Of a DNA stretch of 5,008 bases, positions 4,309-5,008 are shown piece by piece. The translations under genes and the position numbers were made by a program. Source of the stretch: CAJVXI01 sp036444215 (GTDB lineage Bacteria; Patescibacteriota; Minisyncoccia; UBA6257; UBA9933). Position 1 is the first letter of the stretch. Each line of letters opens with the position of its first letter. Under the pieces are notes generated by a model. The model searched no databases, was not told the DNA's origin, and saw nothing but the letters and a program-made list of their open reading frames with translations. The stretch lies in the NCBI GenBank assembly GCA_036444215.1, contig JAZGAA010000045.1:1-5008 (forward strand), in the 5' to 3' direction.

Positions 4309-5008
4309 TTATCGTCTTGTCCAGTATGGAATACAATAAGGATTGGCGCAATGAACTACTTTGAGGCTATCATTGCTGTCATCACGATAACTAATTATTG
4401 GCAAACCGTCAATGCCAATAGTGATGGAAGTATTACTCCACATACCTCCTTCTGAATACACTGTATTAGGCATATCAAAAGCAGAACAACTGACATTGGC
4501 GCAATGAACTACTTTGAGGGCAGTATTGGTTTCATCAAAATAACTAATTATTGGCAAACCGTCAATGCCAATAGTGATGGAAGCGTATCTCCCCACATCT
4601 CCTTCTGAATCCACTGTAGTAGACGTAAAAGCAGAACAACTGACATTGGCGCAATGAACTACATTGAGGGCACGATTAGTGTAATCATGATAACTAATTA
4701 TTGGCAAACCATCAATGCCAATAGTGATGGAAATACCACTCCACGAAACTCCTTCTGAATCCACTGTAGTAGGCGTATCAAAAGCAGAACAACTGACATT
4801 GGCGCAATGAACTACTTTGAGGTAACTGGGGAGGTTAGTATTATAACTAATTATTGGCAAACCGTCAATGCCAATAGTGATGGAAGTATGATACCCCACA
4901 TCTCCTTCTGAATCCATTATAGTAGGCGTATCAAAAGCAGAACAACTGACATTGGCGCAATGAATTACTTTGAGGGCACGATTAGTGTAATCATAATAAC
5001 TAATTATT
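4309..5008 (-). CDS. Tandem 51-residue repeat protein, C-terminal part only
   Basis: The frame is open from the window edge to the TAA at 4309-4311, so the true start lies beyond 5008. The Met codon at 4915-4917 is inside a repeat and should not be taken as the start. About 232 codons are visible. They form five copies, the first incomplete and the last ending the protein at CIPYWTRR, of a unit reading ITIGIDGLPIISY, then a variable patch, then LKVVHCANVSCSAF, then TPTTVDSEG and a second variable patch. The strand-turn-strand pattern and length of about 50 residues suggest beta-propeller-like blades, and the paired Cys (C-x4-C) in every unit suggests disulfides in an exported protein. Both are inferences, because the N-terminus and any signal peptide are not visible. 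I do not recognise a characterised family. The gene converges on secA with 8 bases between stops and no terminator hairpin. Its codon use looks less A/T-biased than that of its neighbours. Confidence 0.85.
   Translation of the reverse strand, partial: IISYYDYTNRALKVIHCANVSCSAFDTPTIMDSEGDVGYHTSITIGIDGLPIISYNTNLPSYLKVVHCANVSCSAFDTPTTVDSEGVSWSGISITIGIDGLPIISYHDYTNRALNVVHCANVSCSAFTSTTVDSEGDVGRYASITIGIDGLPIISYFDETNTALKVVHCANVSCSAFDMPNTVYSEGGMWSNTSITIGIDGLPIISYRDDSNDSLKVVHCANPYCIPYWTRR
4343..5008 (-). repeat. Tandem DNA repeat, units of 153/150 bp
   Basis: The landmark TTGGCGCAATGAA (plus strand) begins at 4343, 4496, 4646, 4799 and 4952, giving unit lengths of 153, 150, 153 and 153 bases. The fifth unit continues past the window. 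The single 150-base unit lacks one codon (SAFTSTTV instead of SAFDTPTTV). About 43 bases of each unit, from ATAACTAATT to GTGATGGAA, are identical in the four complete copies except for one base in the unit at 4646, so synonymous positions are conserved too. This points to recent duplication or ongoing gene conversion. Confidence 0.95.

Noticed and set aside
4309..4917. Treating the Met codon at 4915-4917 as the start of the repeat gene
   Set aside because: The frame stays open upstream to the window end and continues with recognisable repeat sequence (TNRALKVIHCANVSCSAF), so the start is outside the window.
4343..5008. CRISPR array
   Set aside because: Units are 150-153 bases, multiples of three, with a continuous reading frame, and the variable patches are coding and too short and irregular for spacers.

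Overview
The window looks like a piece of an A+T-rich bacterial chromosome, most likely from the Candidate Phyla Radiation (Patescibacteria, Parcubacteria-like). That placement is an inference from several traits together: A/T-rich, Lys/Ile/Asn-rich genes; a MurB with a long spacer between the catalytic Ser motif and the C-terminal AGLKG motif; a short HPF directly upstream of secA; a SecA with an extra segment in front of its second conserved nucleotide-binding-domain block; and a tiny Lys/Arg/Ala/Thr protein. All complete frames end in TAA and none contains an in-frame TGA, so nothing suggests a recoded TGA.

Layout: 1-112 is a lead-in, possibly the 3' end of an upstream plus-strand gene. 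113-1129 is murB (peptidoglycan precursor synthesis). 1130-1269 is an A/T-rich leader with a possible promoter and a hairpin that would bury the ribosome binding site of the next gene. 1270-1380 encodes a 36-residue, two-thirds Lys/Arg protein and is followed by a strong intrinsic terminator (1391-1432). A near-consensus sigma-70-type promoter (1411-1439) is embedded in that terminator and should start transcription at or beside the A of the hpf ATG, giving a leaderless mRNA. hpf (1446-1772) and secA (1775-4300) are 2 bases apart and probably form one operon. Convergent to secA, with 8 bases between the stop codons, is the 3' part of a minus-strand gene (4309-5008, running off the window) built from nearly identical 51-residue repeats.

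The genes cover ordinary housekeeping: cell wall (MurB), ribosome hibernation (HPF), protein export (SecA), perhaps nucleoid or RNA binding (basic peptide), and a probable exported repeat protein.

The most unusual signal is a set of palindromic DNA elements lying in frame inside essential genes. Two in murB (240-272 and 828-862) share one design: GC-rich outer arms, a 3-nt loop and the core CGAAG on one strand or the other. Each coincides with extra residues relative to the usual MurB. A third, different palindrome (4127-4208, 39-nt arms with 10-11 nt internal periodicity) encodes the whole flexible linker between the SecA core and its zinc-binding tail. This resembles the behaviour of Rickettsia palindromic elements, but I know of no named family that these belong to. 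The second strong signal is the tandem-repeat gene, whose conserved DNA scaffold alternates with two short highly variable patches per unit.
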